A stretch of DNA of 59,325 nucleotides, taken from contig CACAWS010000006.1 in assembly GCA_902536295.1 (NCBI GenBank), positions 1-59,325 of the forward strand. Direction: 5' to 3'. The notes beneath the pieces were generated by a model. That model was not told the origin of the DNA. It saw nothing but the letters and a program-made list of their open reading frames with translations, and made no database searches. The DNA comes from an uncultured SAR86 cluster bacterium. GTDB taxonomy: Bacteria > Pseudomonadota > Gammaproteobacteria > Magnimaribacterales > AG-339-G14. Shown here in pieces: positions 8,995 to 16,460 of the stretch. The position numbers were made by a program, and so were the translations under genes. Each line of letters begins with the position of its first letter. The stretch's first letter is position 1.

Positions 8995-10080
8995 TTAAAC
9001 ATTAAATCTAAACAAAATAACATCTCCTTCTTTTACCACATATTCTGATCCTTCTGATCGCAACTTCCCTGCTTGCCTTGCTCCTTGCTCGCCCTTTAAA
9101 GAAATATAGTCTTCAAAACCTATAACTTCTGCTTTAATAAAGCCTTTTTGAAAATCAGAGTGAATAACACCAGCAGCTTCCGGAGCTAAAGAACCTTTTT
9201 TTAATACCCAAGACCTGACTTCTTTTTTTCCAGCAGTAAAAAATGTTCCTAACCCAAGACTGTTGTAGGAGGTTTTTATAAGTTTTTCCATAGCAGGCTC
9301 TTCAATTCCTAATTCGGATAGAAAAACTTTTTTTTCTTCAGGTTCTAACTCAGAAATTTCAGATTCTAACTTAATTGAAAGCGGAATAAATTCTGAATCT
9401 TCTTCAATAGCTTTTTCTTCTACTTTTTTATAGAGATTATTATCTTGTTCCTCGTCAATATTTGCTACATAAATGAATGGTTTCAAACATATGAGATTAT
9501 ATTCTTTCAAAAGTTTTTTTTTGTCTTCGGATAATTGAAGTATTTCTTTTTTGTTTGATTTTTTTACTAAATCAATAATTTCTTCGACAGCAGTCATTTT
9601 TTCTTTTGTAGATTTGTCTAATTGGGCGATTTTTTTATTAAGACTAATTTGAACTTTTTCTAAAATCTCTAAGTCAGCAAGCATGAGTTCAGCTTCAATA
9701 ATTTCTATATCAGACAAAGGGTCTACTTGGTTATTAACGTGAGAGATATTTTTGTCTTCAAAACATCTCACAACTTGAATGATAGTATTTGTTTCTCTAA
9801 CGTGAGAAAGAAAGGTGTTTCCCAGACCTTCTCCTTTTGATGCCCCTTTTACTAGACCTGCTATATCAACAAACTCAACAATTGCTGGTATTATTTTTTC
9901 CGGCGAAACCAATTCAGCTAATTTATTTAATCTGTCATCAGGAACTTCAACAATTCCTAAATTTGGCTCTATTGTACAAAAAGGGTAGTTCTCTGCTTCA
10001 ATTTTTGAATTTGTTAAGGCATTGAATAAAGTAGATTTTCCAACATTTGGAAGACCAACAATTCCACATTTTAAAGACAT
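8995..10080 (-). CDS. ychF: Redox-responsive ATPase YchF (Obg-like, OLA1 family)
   Basis: YchF is a ribosome-associated P-loop protein that prefers ATP despite its GTPase-type fold. The 361 residues contain GLPNVGKST (9-17), the switch region DIAGLVKGASKGEGLGN, a coiled-coil insertion (about 130-200, rich in Lys and Glu) and a C-terminal TGS domain with the typical ending GDVILFRFNV. The length matches E. coli YchF (363). The ATG immediately follows the pth stop, keeping the common pth-ychF pair. Confidence 0.97.
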   Translation of the reverse strand: MSLKCGIVGLPNVGKSTLFNALTNSKIEAENYPFCTIEPNLGIVEVPDDRLNKLAELVSPEKIIPAIVEFVDIAGLVKGASKGEGLGNTFLSHVRETNTIIQVVRCFEDKNISHVNNQVDPLSDIEIIEAELMLADLEILEKVQISLNKKIAQLDKSTKEKMTAVEEIIDLVKKSNKKEILQLSEDKKKLLKEYNLICLKPFIYVANIDEEQDNNLYKKVEEKAIEEDSEFIPLSIKLESEISELEPEEKKVFLSELGIEEPAMEKLIKTSYNSLGLGTFFTAGKKEVRSWVLKKGSLAPEAAGVIHSDFQKGFIKAEVIGFEDYISLKGEQGARQAGKLRSEGSEYVVKEGDVILFRFNV

Positions 10081-10656
10081 TTATTTGGAGTGAAGTTTAT
10101 TTAAGGCTAATTCCCATTTATCTAAAATTATATCTTCCAAAACCTCTAAGCCATCTTCAATTGCTTTCTTTCTCTCTAACATTTCATTTTTTGTTCCTTT
10201 TTTAACAACATAATTATTGACTAGTTTAGAATCACCTGGGTGTCCAATTCCAATTCTCATTCTCAAAAAATCTTTTTTCCCTCCTAATTTCTCAATAATA
10301 CTTTTTAAACCATTATGTCCTCCGTCTCCTCCAAATTTTTTTAATTTGCATAATCCTGAAGGAAGGTCTAAATCATCATGAATTATTAAGATCCTATTTA
10401 AATTAATATTGTATCTTTTTACAGCAGGTTGAATCGCATTTCCGCTATTATTCATAAACACATTAGGAATCTGGATATATACTTTTGTATCATCAAGCAC
10501 GAAAGATGATAACTGAGATTTGATAGATTTTATTTCGTCAAATTCTAATTTCCACTTTTTTTTGAGTTCTGCAATAAAGTCAAATCCAGCATTGTGTCTA
10601 GTTTTAGAGTATCTGGCTCCAGGATTTCCTAAGCCAGCAATTAAAAATTTTTTCAT
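10081..10656 (-). CDS. pth: Peptidyl-tRNA hydrolase
   Basis: Pth recycles peptidyl-tRNAs released prematurely from ribosomes by hydrolysing the ester bond. The 191-residue protein begins MKKFLIAGLGNPG, with catalytic His21 in TRHNAGF, the catalytic Asp in IHDDLDLPSG (about 95) and the GGHNGLKSI motif. Its start overlaps the last base of rplY, and ychF follows directly. The rplY-pth-ychF order is common in gammaproteobacteria. Confidence 0.97.
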   Translation of the reverse strand: MKKFLIAGLGNPGARYSKTRHNAGFDFIAELKKKWKLEFDEIKSIKSQLSSFVLDDTKVYIQIPNVFMNNSGNAIQPAVKRYNINLNRILIIHDDLDLPSGLCKLKKFGGDGGHNGLKSIIEKLGGKKDFLRMRIGIGHPGDSKLVNNYVVKKGTKNEMLERKKAIEDGLEVLEDIILDKWELALNKLHSK

Positions 10657-11354
10657 TAAGAATTTTCTTCTTCAGACTCTTTTGCTGCCTCAGAAGCTTC
10701 ATCCTTAGAATCTTCGTCGCTTACAACACCTTCCTCTGAAGTTTCGCCTTCTAAGTCTTCTTCTATTTCAAGAGAAGCTCTTGTAGTTGTGCAAGATACA
10801 ACTGGTTGGTCCTGTCCTGTTAAAAGTGCATTAGATAACTCAACTCCTTCTGGCAATATAAGACCTGTTTGCATAATAGAATTTCCTAATTTTAAATCAG
10901 CAACATTGACCTCAATAAATTCTGGTAAATTTTCTGCTAAACATGTCAATTCGATTTCGTTTCTATTTTTTGAAATCATTCCTCCTTCATTCTTGACCCC
11001 AAAACAAATATCTTCGCTTACGAATTTTAGAGGAACTTGCATGGTAATTTTTGTTGAAGCTGAAACTTTCATAAAGTCAACATGTACAGGTTTATCGTTA
11101 GATGGATTTATTTGAACGTCTTTGAGAATTACTTTATGGGACTCTTCAGCTTGACGTAATAAAATTACCTGAGAGAAGATGCTAGGAAGCTCAAGAGCTT
11201 TTCTGAGATCTTTAGCTTGCAAGGATATCTTTTTCGTTTTTTCTCCATCACCGTATACAACTCCAGGAATATTTCCTAAGTTTCTAACTTTTTTTGCAGA
11301 GAGGTTTTTGTCTTCTGCTAAATATTCAAATTCTAATACTGTTTGATCTGTCAT
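10656..11354 (-). CDS. rplY: 50S ribosomal protein L25 (CTC-type long form)
   Basis: L25 binds 5S rRNA in the central protuberance of the 50S subunit. At 232 residues this is the long general-stress (CTC/TL5) form: an N-terminal 5S-binding beta-barrel (about 1-95, with GNIPGVVYG), a second beta domain (about 96-190) and a very acidic, Ser/Glu-rich tail. E. coli L25 has only the first domain. A GAGG Shine-Dalgarno precedes the ATG. It sits between prs and pth as in Pseudomonas. Confidence 0.95.
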   Translation of the reverse strand: MTDQTVLEFEYLAEDKNLSAKKVRNLGNIPGVVYGDGEKTKKISLQAKDLRKALELPSIFSQVILLRQAEESHKVILKDVQINPSNDKPVHVDFMKVSASTKITMQVPLKFVSEDICFGVKNEGGMISKNRNEIELTCLAENLPEFIEVNVADLKLGNSIMQTGLILPEGVELSNALLTGQDQPVVSCTTTRASLEIEEDLEGETSEEGVVSDEDSKDEASEAAKESEEENS

Positions 11355-11363
11355 GGTTTTTCC

Positions 11364-12320
11364 TCAAAGAAACATTTCGCTTACAGATTCTTCTTTATTA
11401 ACTCTATTAATTGCCTCAGCAATAGTTTTTTCTAAAGAGATAATTTTTATTTTTTTCAATTTAGAAGCTTCTTCTGAAAGCGGGATTGTATCAGTCACCA
11501 CAATTTCGTCTAGACCTGATTGTTGAATTCTTTCCAGAGCTGGACCAGAGAGAACAGGATGAGTGGCATAAGAAATTACTTTTTTTGCTCCAACTTCTTT
11601 AAGAGCCTCAGCCGCATTGCATATTGTTCCCGCAGTATCGACTATGTCATCGACCAAAATACATGTTTTGTCTTTTACATTTCCAATGATATTCATTACT
11701 TGTGATTGATTGTCTTTTTCTCTTCTCTTATCAATAATAGCTAGGTCTGCATCGTCTAAAAGTTTTGCTAAAGCTCTAGCTCTTACAACTCCTCCAACAT
11801 CGGGAGATACAATTATAAGATTTTCGTAATTAGCCTTACTTATGTGCTCATAAGTCACATTTGTTCCATAAATATTATCAACAGGAACGTTGAAAAATCC
11901 CTGAATTTGATCCGAATGCAACTCAATAGTAAGTATTCTATCCGCGCCAGCATTTTGAAGCATTTCGGCAACTAACTTTGCACTTATAGGAACTCTTTCA
12001 GACCTAACTCTTCTATCTTGTCGAGCATAACCAAAATATGGAATAACAGCTGTAATCCTCGAAGCGGATGATCTTCTAAGAGCATCAATCATTATTAAAA
12101 GTTCCATTAAATTTTCATTAGCAGGATAACAAGTCGATTGAACTATAAATACATCCATCCCTCTAACATTTTCATCAATTCTCACATTAAGCTCATCGTC
12201 GCTAAATCTTCCCACAAAGGCCGACCCTAGCTTTTTACCGAGTTTTTTTGCTACTCTTTCTGAAAGAGAAATATTGGAGGTTCCAGAAAAAAGGACAAGA
12301 TTATTGTTTATTTCTGTCAT
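11364..12320 (-). CDS. prs: Ribose-phosphate pyrophosphokinase (PRPP synthetase)
   Basis: This enzyme makes phosphoribosyl pyrophosphate from ribose 5-phosphate and ATP, feeding purine, pyrimidine, histidine and NAD synthesis. The 318 residues contain the N-terminal FSGTSN start, [12 protein letters not shown], the flexible-loop region [28 protein letters not shown] and the PRPP loop [10 protein letters not shown]. It follows tRNA-Gln by 22 bases on the same strand. The order ispE-tRNA-Gln-prs-rplY-pth resembles Pseudomonas. hisG and hisD, elsewhere in the window, use its product. Confidence 0.97.
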   Translation of the reverse strand: MTEINNNLVLFSGTSNISLSERVAKKLGKKLGSAFVGRFSDDELNVRIDENVRGMDVFIVQSTCYPANENLMELLIMIDALRRSSASRITAVIPYFGYARQDRRVRSERVPISAKLVAEMLQNAGADRILTIELHSDQIQGFFNVPVDNIYGTNVTYEHISKANYENLIIVSPDVGGVVRARALAKLLDDADLAIIDKRREKDNQSQVMNIIGNVKDKTCILVDDIVDTAGTICNAAEALKEVGAKKVISYATHPVLSGPALERIQQSGLDEIVVTDTIPLSEEASKLKKIKIISLEKTIAEAINRVNKEESVSEMFL

Positions 12321-12342
12321 TTATAATTCAAGATTTGTTTAA

Positions 12343-12417
12343 TGGCTGGGGTGGATGGATTCGAACCATCGCATGGCGGCATCAAAAGCCGCTGCCTTAC
12401 CGCTTGGCTACACCCCA
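12343..12417 (-). tRNA. tRNA-Gln (anticodon TTG), 5' end overlaps ispE
   Basis: Read on the reverse strand, the acceptor strands TGGGGTG and CACCCCA pair, with discriminator G and an encoded CCA (rc of 12343-12345). The anticodon loop TTTTGAT gives anticodon TTG. The 1-72 pair is U-A, weak as in E. coli tRNA-Gln and also a known determinant for GatCAB recognition. The first 10 bases (12417-12408) are also the end of ispE, including its TAG stop. prs starts 22 bases downstream. Confidence 0.97.
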
Positions 12418-13226
12418 TAATTTTTAATCTCATTTTTTATTGGCGAATTATTCAACGTGGTAGTTACAAAACAATTCATATTAGAAGGAGCATTATCCAT
12501 TATTTTTGTTGCTTCATCAAAATTATTAAACAAAGAAAAAATAGTTGACCCCGTTCCTGACAGAAAGGCTTCATTGTATTTTTCTATCCATAAAAAGGAT
12601 TCATTAATCTCATCATGTTTTTTTCTGGCCCAGGTCTCAAAATGATTAATATAAATTTTTTTATTCTTTGGCTTATTATTGAAGCTACCTATGTTTTCAA
12701 AAGCTTCTTTTGTGGAAATTTTACAATTTGGAAGAATTATTAGTATTGGTTTTTCTTGCAGTGAAATTTTTTTAAAAACTTCACCTCTCCCAAAAGCTTC
12801 ACAAGATTCTCCATGAATAAATATTGGAACATCTGATCCTAAGGATAGAGCAATTCTAAAAAGTTCTTTTGAATTGAGTTCTAATTTGAAAATTTTGTTG
12901 AGAGCCAATAACACAGAAGCTGCGTTTGAACTTGCTCCTCCCAAACCAGATTTAAAGGGAATTTTCTTTTTAACTTCGATTTTAATTTTTTTTGTAAAAA
13001 CATTTTTCTCACCCAAAATAGAAAGTAATTTATGAATAATATTTTCTTCTTGAGGCAAGTCCGAACAAATTATCTTAGTTTCTTCTGTGTTTGTATCTAA
13101 AGAAATTTCATCTCCCCAATCTAGAAATTGAAATATTGTCTTTATGTTATGGAAATTATCATCTCTTTTATTTAAGACCTCTAATCCTAAGTTAATTTTC
13201 GCAGGGGCAGAAAAGTTATAAATCAT
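12408..13226 (-). CDS. ispE: 4-diphosphocytidyl-2-C-methyl-D-erythritol kinase
   Basis: IspE phosphorylates CDP-methylerythritol in the MEP isoprenoid pathway. The 272-residue GHMP kinase shows the AKINLGLEVL start, the ATP-binding motif PFKSGLGGASSNAA (90-103), LGSDVPIF and the C-terminal SGTGSTIF. It overlaps lolB by 4 bases. Its stop codon TAG (12410-12408) and the two preceding codons lie inside tRNA-Gln, so RNase P cleavage at the tRNA 5' end would cut within the last Tyr codon and leave the message without a stop. Confidence 0.96.
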   Translation of the reverse strand: MIYNFSAPAKINLGLEVLNKRDDNFHNIKTIFQFLDWGDEISLDTNTEETKIICSDLPQEENIIHKLLSILGEKNVFTKKIKIEVKKKIPFKSGLGGASSNAASVLLALNKIFKLELNSKELFRIALSLGSDVPIFIHGESCEAFGRGEVFKKISLQEKPILIILPNCKISTKEAFENIGSFNNKPKNKKIYINHFETWARKKHDEINESFLWIEKYNEAFLSGTGSTIFSLFNNFDEATKIMDNAPSNMNCFVTTTLNNSPIKNEIKNYGV

Positions 13227-13714
13227 TCTAAAAACAGTTTAAGAGAAAAAGATTGTTGATTATCGCTAGTTTCTACTAACATGCTAGTTCCTTTAATAAT
13301 TTTATCGAAAGAATAATTATCTTCTGTCAATTTTAGACACTTTTTTTCATTACAAGGTTCAAAGATCCAATTAAGATATTTAAAAAAATTAAATTTCTTA
13401 AGGGCGGAACTTCTTGTTGCTTCAAAAAGTTTGAGTTCTTTTTTCTCCAAGAAAGTCTTTTTGTCGGAGAATTCAATTTTTAACTCTTCATTACTGTTTA
13501 AAGAAATCATCTGAAGAAAAAACTTATTCTCTAACTTTTCTATTTTTAAAAGACCTGTATAGACTTTTTCCTCAACTAGAAAAGAAAATTTTCCTTTTTT
13601 TGTAATTTTATTTTTAGTTTCAAAATTCGTATTTAAAGAACATGAGTTCAGAAATAATAGTATCAATATTAAAAAACCTAATTTGAGCTTCTTCATTTCT
13701 TTTAAATTTTTCAT
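13223..13714 (-). CDS. lolB: Outer-membrane lipoprotein LolB
   Basis: LolB receives lipoproteins from LolA and inserts them into the outer membrane. The 163-residue product has a hydrophobic signal peptide with lipobox LNSC (modified Cys25), followed by a short beta-rich domain containing KKGKFSFLVEE, which corresponds to the GRFSV-type family motif. Sequence identity is low, but position before ispE-prs and divergent from prfA is the E. coli arrangement. An in-frame ATG at 13696 would give a more compact signal peptide and is a good alternative start. It is smaller than E. coli LolB (207). Confidence 0.82.
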   Translation of the reverse strand: MKNLKEMKKLKLGFLILILLFLNSCSLNTNFETKNKITKKGKFSFLVEEKVYTGLLKIEKLENKFFLQMISLNSNEELKIEFSDKKTFLEKKELKLFEATRSSALKKFNFFKYLNWIFEPCNEKKCLKLTEDNYSFDKIIKGTSMLVETSDNQQSFSLKLFLE

Positions 13715-13743
13715 GAATATAATATCAGTTCGATATTAATAAA

Positions 13744-14835
13744 ATGCTTAAATCAATTATACAAAGATTAGAATTAGCCGAAGAAAGGTTTAATTTTCTG
13801 GAAAAAGAGATCTCTCAATCAGAAATTATTAATAATCAAAAAATTTATACTTCCTATACAAAAGAATATTCAGATCTAAAACCACTTGTAGAAAAACATC
13901 AAGAATATAAAGTAATTTTAAGAGAAATTGATGATACAAAAATATTGATTGATGACTCTGATGGCGAGATAAGGGACTTAGCAAAAGAAGAGTTATTAAA
14001 GCTAAATAATTTAGTTGTAAACTTAGAGAAAGATCTAAAAAAACTATTAATTCCTAAAAATTCCGATGATGAAAAGGATATTTTTCTAGAAATCAGGGCT
14101 GGGACAGGAGGAGATGAAGCAGGTCTTTTTGTTGGAGACCTTTTCAGAATGTTTTCAAGACTTTCTGAGAGAAGTAAGTGGAAGATAGAAATGATATCGT
14201 CCAGAGAAGCTGAAAAAGGCGGCTACAAGGAAATTGTTGCAAAAATATCTGGGAAACAAGTTTTTAGATATCTTCAATTTGAATCCGGCGTTCATAGAGT
14301 CCAAAGAGTTCCTGAAACAGAGTCTCAAGGAAGAGTTCATACCTCTGCATGCTCTGTTGTTATTCTTCCTGTGATAGAAAGTCTTGATGAGATTGAAATT
14401 GATAAATCAGATTTAAGAGTAGACACTTTCAGAGCTTCAGGAGCTGGAGGTCAACATGTCAATAAAACTGATTCTGCGGTAAGACTGACACATATTCCTT
14501 CCGGAATAGTAGTTGAGTGTCAAGATGGACGATCACAACATAAAAATAAGGCAAAGGCCATGATTTTACTTCAATCCAAATTAATGGAAAAAGCTTCAGA
14601 TGAACAAAACACAGAATTAGATAAAAAAAGAAAAAATATGGTTGGTTCAGGAGATAGATCAGAAAAAATTAGAACTTATAACTTTCCTCAAAATAGAGTT
14701 ACTGATCATAGAATTGATTTTACAAGTCACAATTTAGAAGCTTTTTTGGATGGAGATATGGAGGATATTTTCAAAGCCTTAATTGAAGAAAATCAATCCA
14801 GAATGTTACTCAAATTAGAGAATGAAGCTATCTAA
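13744..14835 (+). CDS. prfA: Peptide chain release factor 1
   Basis: RF1 recognises UAA and UAG and triggers peptidyl-tRNA hydrolysis. The 363-residue protein (E. coli 360) has a helical N-terminal domain, the peptidyl-transferase motif GAGGQHVN (about 231-238, containing GGQ) and the family signature KIRTYNFPQNRVTDHRI near residue 300. It starts only 29 bases from the divergent lolB. prmC, which methylates the GGQ glutamine, overlaps its 3' end by 14 bases, so modifier and target are translationally linked. Confidence 0.98.
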   Translation: MLKSIIQRLELAEERFNFLEKEISQSEIINNQKIYTSYTKEYSDLKPLVEKHQEYKVILREIDDTKILIDDSDGEIRDLAKEELLKLNNLVVNLEKDLKKLLIPKNSDDEKDIFLEIRAGTGGDEAGLFVGDLFRMFSRLSERSKWKIEMISSREAEKGGYKEIVAKISGKQVFRYLQFESGVHRVQRVPETESQGRVHTSACSVVILPVIESLDEIEIDKSDLRVDTFRASGAGGQHVNKTDSAVRLTHIPSGIVVECQDGRSQHKNKAKAMILLQSKLMEKASDEQNTELDKKRKNMVGSGDRSEKIRTYNFPQNRVTDHRIDFTSHNLEAFLDGDMEDIFKALIEENQSRMLLKLENEAI

Positions 14836-15646
14836 AATTAACATATTGGAAGCTCTTAACATTGCAAGATCAAAGATAGACTCATTGGATTCAGAGTTGT
14901 TACTATCTTTTGTCAAAAAAGTCGAAAGGTCGTATTTAGTTACACATGAAAAAGAAATTCTAACGGCAACTGAAAAAAAATTATTTTTTAAACTTGTTGA
15001 CGAAAGAGAATCAAAAAAACCATTGGCTTATCTAATAAATCAAAAAGGTTTTTGGAAAAACGATTTTTATGTTGATTCATCAGTATTGATTCCTCGACCA
15101 GAGACAGAATTTTTAGTTGAAAAAATCTTAGAACACAATTTAGATGGAAAGGATTTGCTTGAATTAGGAGTGGGTTCGGGAATTATTTCAATTTCACTTG
15201 GATTAGAAAACGAAAAATTGAACTTATTAGGTACTGAAAAATCTCTTAATGCATTAATGATTGCAAATAAAAATTCAATTAGACTTCAAGCAAAAAATAT
15301 TGTTTTCATAAACCATGATTGGAATAACAAGTGGCTTTTTTCAAAAATGGATTACATTGTTTCAAATCCACCGTACGTAAATGAGAATGAATTAGAAGGA
15401 GATGAAGATGGAATTTGGTTTGAACCTGAAGAAGCGCTTTTTTCTAAAGAAGAAGGAATGAAAGACTTAAAAACTATTATTTCAAAAAGCTTAAACTTTC
15501 TTAAAAATGACGGCTTGTTATTTTTAGAGCACTCTCCTTTTCAAGCAAAAAAAATAATTAAAGAAGCAAAAAAAGCAGGTTATTCGAGCTGTAAACAATT
15601 TAAAGATTACAATGGTTTGTTAAGAATATCAGTATTGGGTATATGA
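14822..15646 (+). CDS. prmC: Release factor glutamine methyltransferase PrmC (HemK)
   Basis: PrmC N5-methylates the Gln of the GGQ motif in RF1 and RF2 using SAM. The 274 residues comprise a small helical N-terminal RF-binding domain and a Rossmann methyltransferase domain, with the SAM loop ELGVGSGIISISL (about 116-128) and the catalytic NPPY at 182-185, which binds the target Gln. VLIPRPETEFLVEKIL is the family-specific linker motif. It overlaps prfA upstream and moeB (ATGA) downstream. Confidence 0.96.
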   Translation: MKLSKINILEALNIARSKIDSLDSELLLSFVKKVERSYLVTHEKEILTATEKKLFFKLVDERESKKPLAYLINQKGFWKNDFYVDSSVLIPRPETEFLVEKILEHNLDGKDLLELGVGSGIISISLGLENEKLNLLGTEKSLNALMIANKNSIRLQAKNIVFINHDWNNKWLFSKMDYIVSNPPYVNENELEGDEDGIWFEPEEALFSKEEGMKDLKTIISKSLNFLKNDGLLFLEHSPFQAKKIIKEAKKAGYSSCKQFKDYNGLLRISVLGI

Positions 15647-16386
15647 AAGACAAAGACTTATTGAGATACAGCAGACACATTATGCTTCCTGAAATTGACA
15701 TCGAAGGTCAAAGAAAAATTTCGTCTGCAAAAGTTGCAATAATAGGATTAGGAGGACTAGGTTGTTCAGCCTCAATTTTTCTGACTTCATCCGGAGTTGG
15801 TGAATTATGTTTAGTCGATGACGATGTAATAGATTTGTCTAATTTACAAAGACAAATATTATTTTCTGAATCAGATGTGGATAAAGGCAAAATTCTAGCT
15901 GCAAAGGAAAGTTTGTCTTCATTAAATAAAGATATCAAATTAATAGCACAAAATTTAAAAATAACTGCTTCAAATATTGATAAAGCGTTAAATAAATTCG
16001 ATTACGTATTAGATTGCACAGATAATTTTGATACTAGAAAGATAGTTAATTCATACTGTTTTAAAACTAAAAAAATACTTATTTCTGGATCTTCGCAAGG
16101 CTGGAAAGGTCAATTTTTTAAATTAAACTTTCATCGTCAAGAATCTCCTTGCTATGAATGTATTTTCGAGGATTTGAGTGGAGAAGACTTATCTTGCAGA
16201 GAATCAAGTATTTTTTCTCCTTTAGTTGGAATAGTTGGTTCATTTATGGCATCTGAATTACTAAAAGAAATAGTGTCAATTGAAAAATTTAAACCTGAAT
16301 TGATTGAAATCGATCTGAAATCTAATAAATTTAAAAGGCTTAATTTAAAAAAAAATGAGTGTTGTAAATTATGCTCAAAAGTTTAA
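15643..16386 (+). CDS. moeB: MoeB/ThiF-family adenylyltransferase
   Basis: E1-like enzymes of this family adenylate the C-terminal Gly of a ubiquitin-like sulfur carrier (MoaD or ThiS). The 247-residue protein begins RYSRHIMLPEIDIEGQ, has the nucleotide loop GLGGLGC (35-41), the catalytic-type Cys185 in LSCRESS, and a zinc site from Cys170/Cys173 and Cys241/Cys244. There is no C-terminal rhodanese domain. Position after prmC is typical of moeB in gammaproteobacteria, but no carrier gene is nearby, so MoaD versus ThiS as partner is undecided. Confidence 0.85.
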   Translation: MKDKDLLRYSRHIMLPEIDIEGQRKISSAKVAIIGLGGLGCSASIFLTSSGVGELCLVDDDVIDLSNLQRQILFSESDVDKGKILAAKESLSSLNKDIKLIAQNLKITASNIDKALNKFDYVLDCTDNFDTRKIVNSYCFKTKKILISGSSQGWKGQFFKLNFHRQESPCYECIFEDLSGEDLSCRESSIFSPLVGIVGSFMASELLKEIVSIEKFKPELIEIDLKSNKFKRLNLKKNECCKLCSKV

Positions 16387-16448
16387 AAAAAAGTTGAAGC
16401 TTTTATAGTACAGATATATTCTTACTCTCTAATTTTTTTAAATACCTC

Positions 16449-16456
16449 AAGGAGAG
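16449..16456 (+). promoter_or_regulatory. Strong Shine-Dalgarno of the acyl-CoA ligase gene
   Basis: AAGGAGAG lies 4 bases before ATG 16461. Upstream in the 74-base gap, TTGAAG (16394-16399) and TATATT (16415-16420) could form a promoter, but with a poor 15-base spacer. Most genes in this window lack a Shine-Dalgarno, so this one and the AAGGAGG before the next gene suggest high expression of the pair. Confidence 0.5.
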
Positions 16457-16460
16457 ATAA

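Noticed and set aside
10789-11115. 108-codon open frame opposite rplY
   Set aside because: Fully contained in rplY, without a promoter, a Shine-Dalgarno or a protein-like composition.
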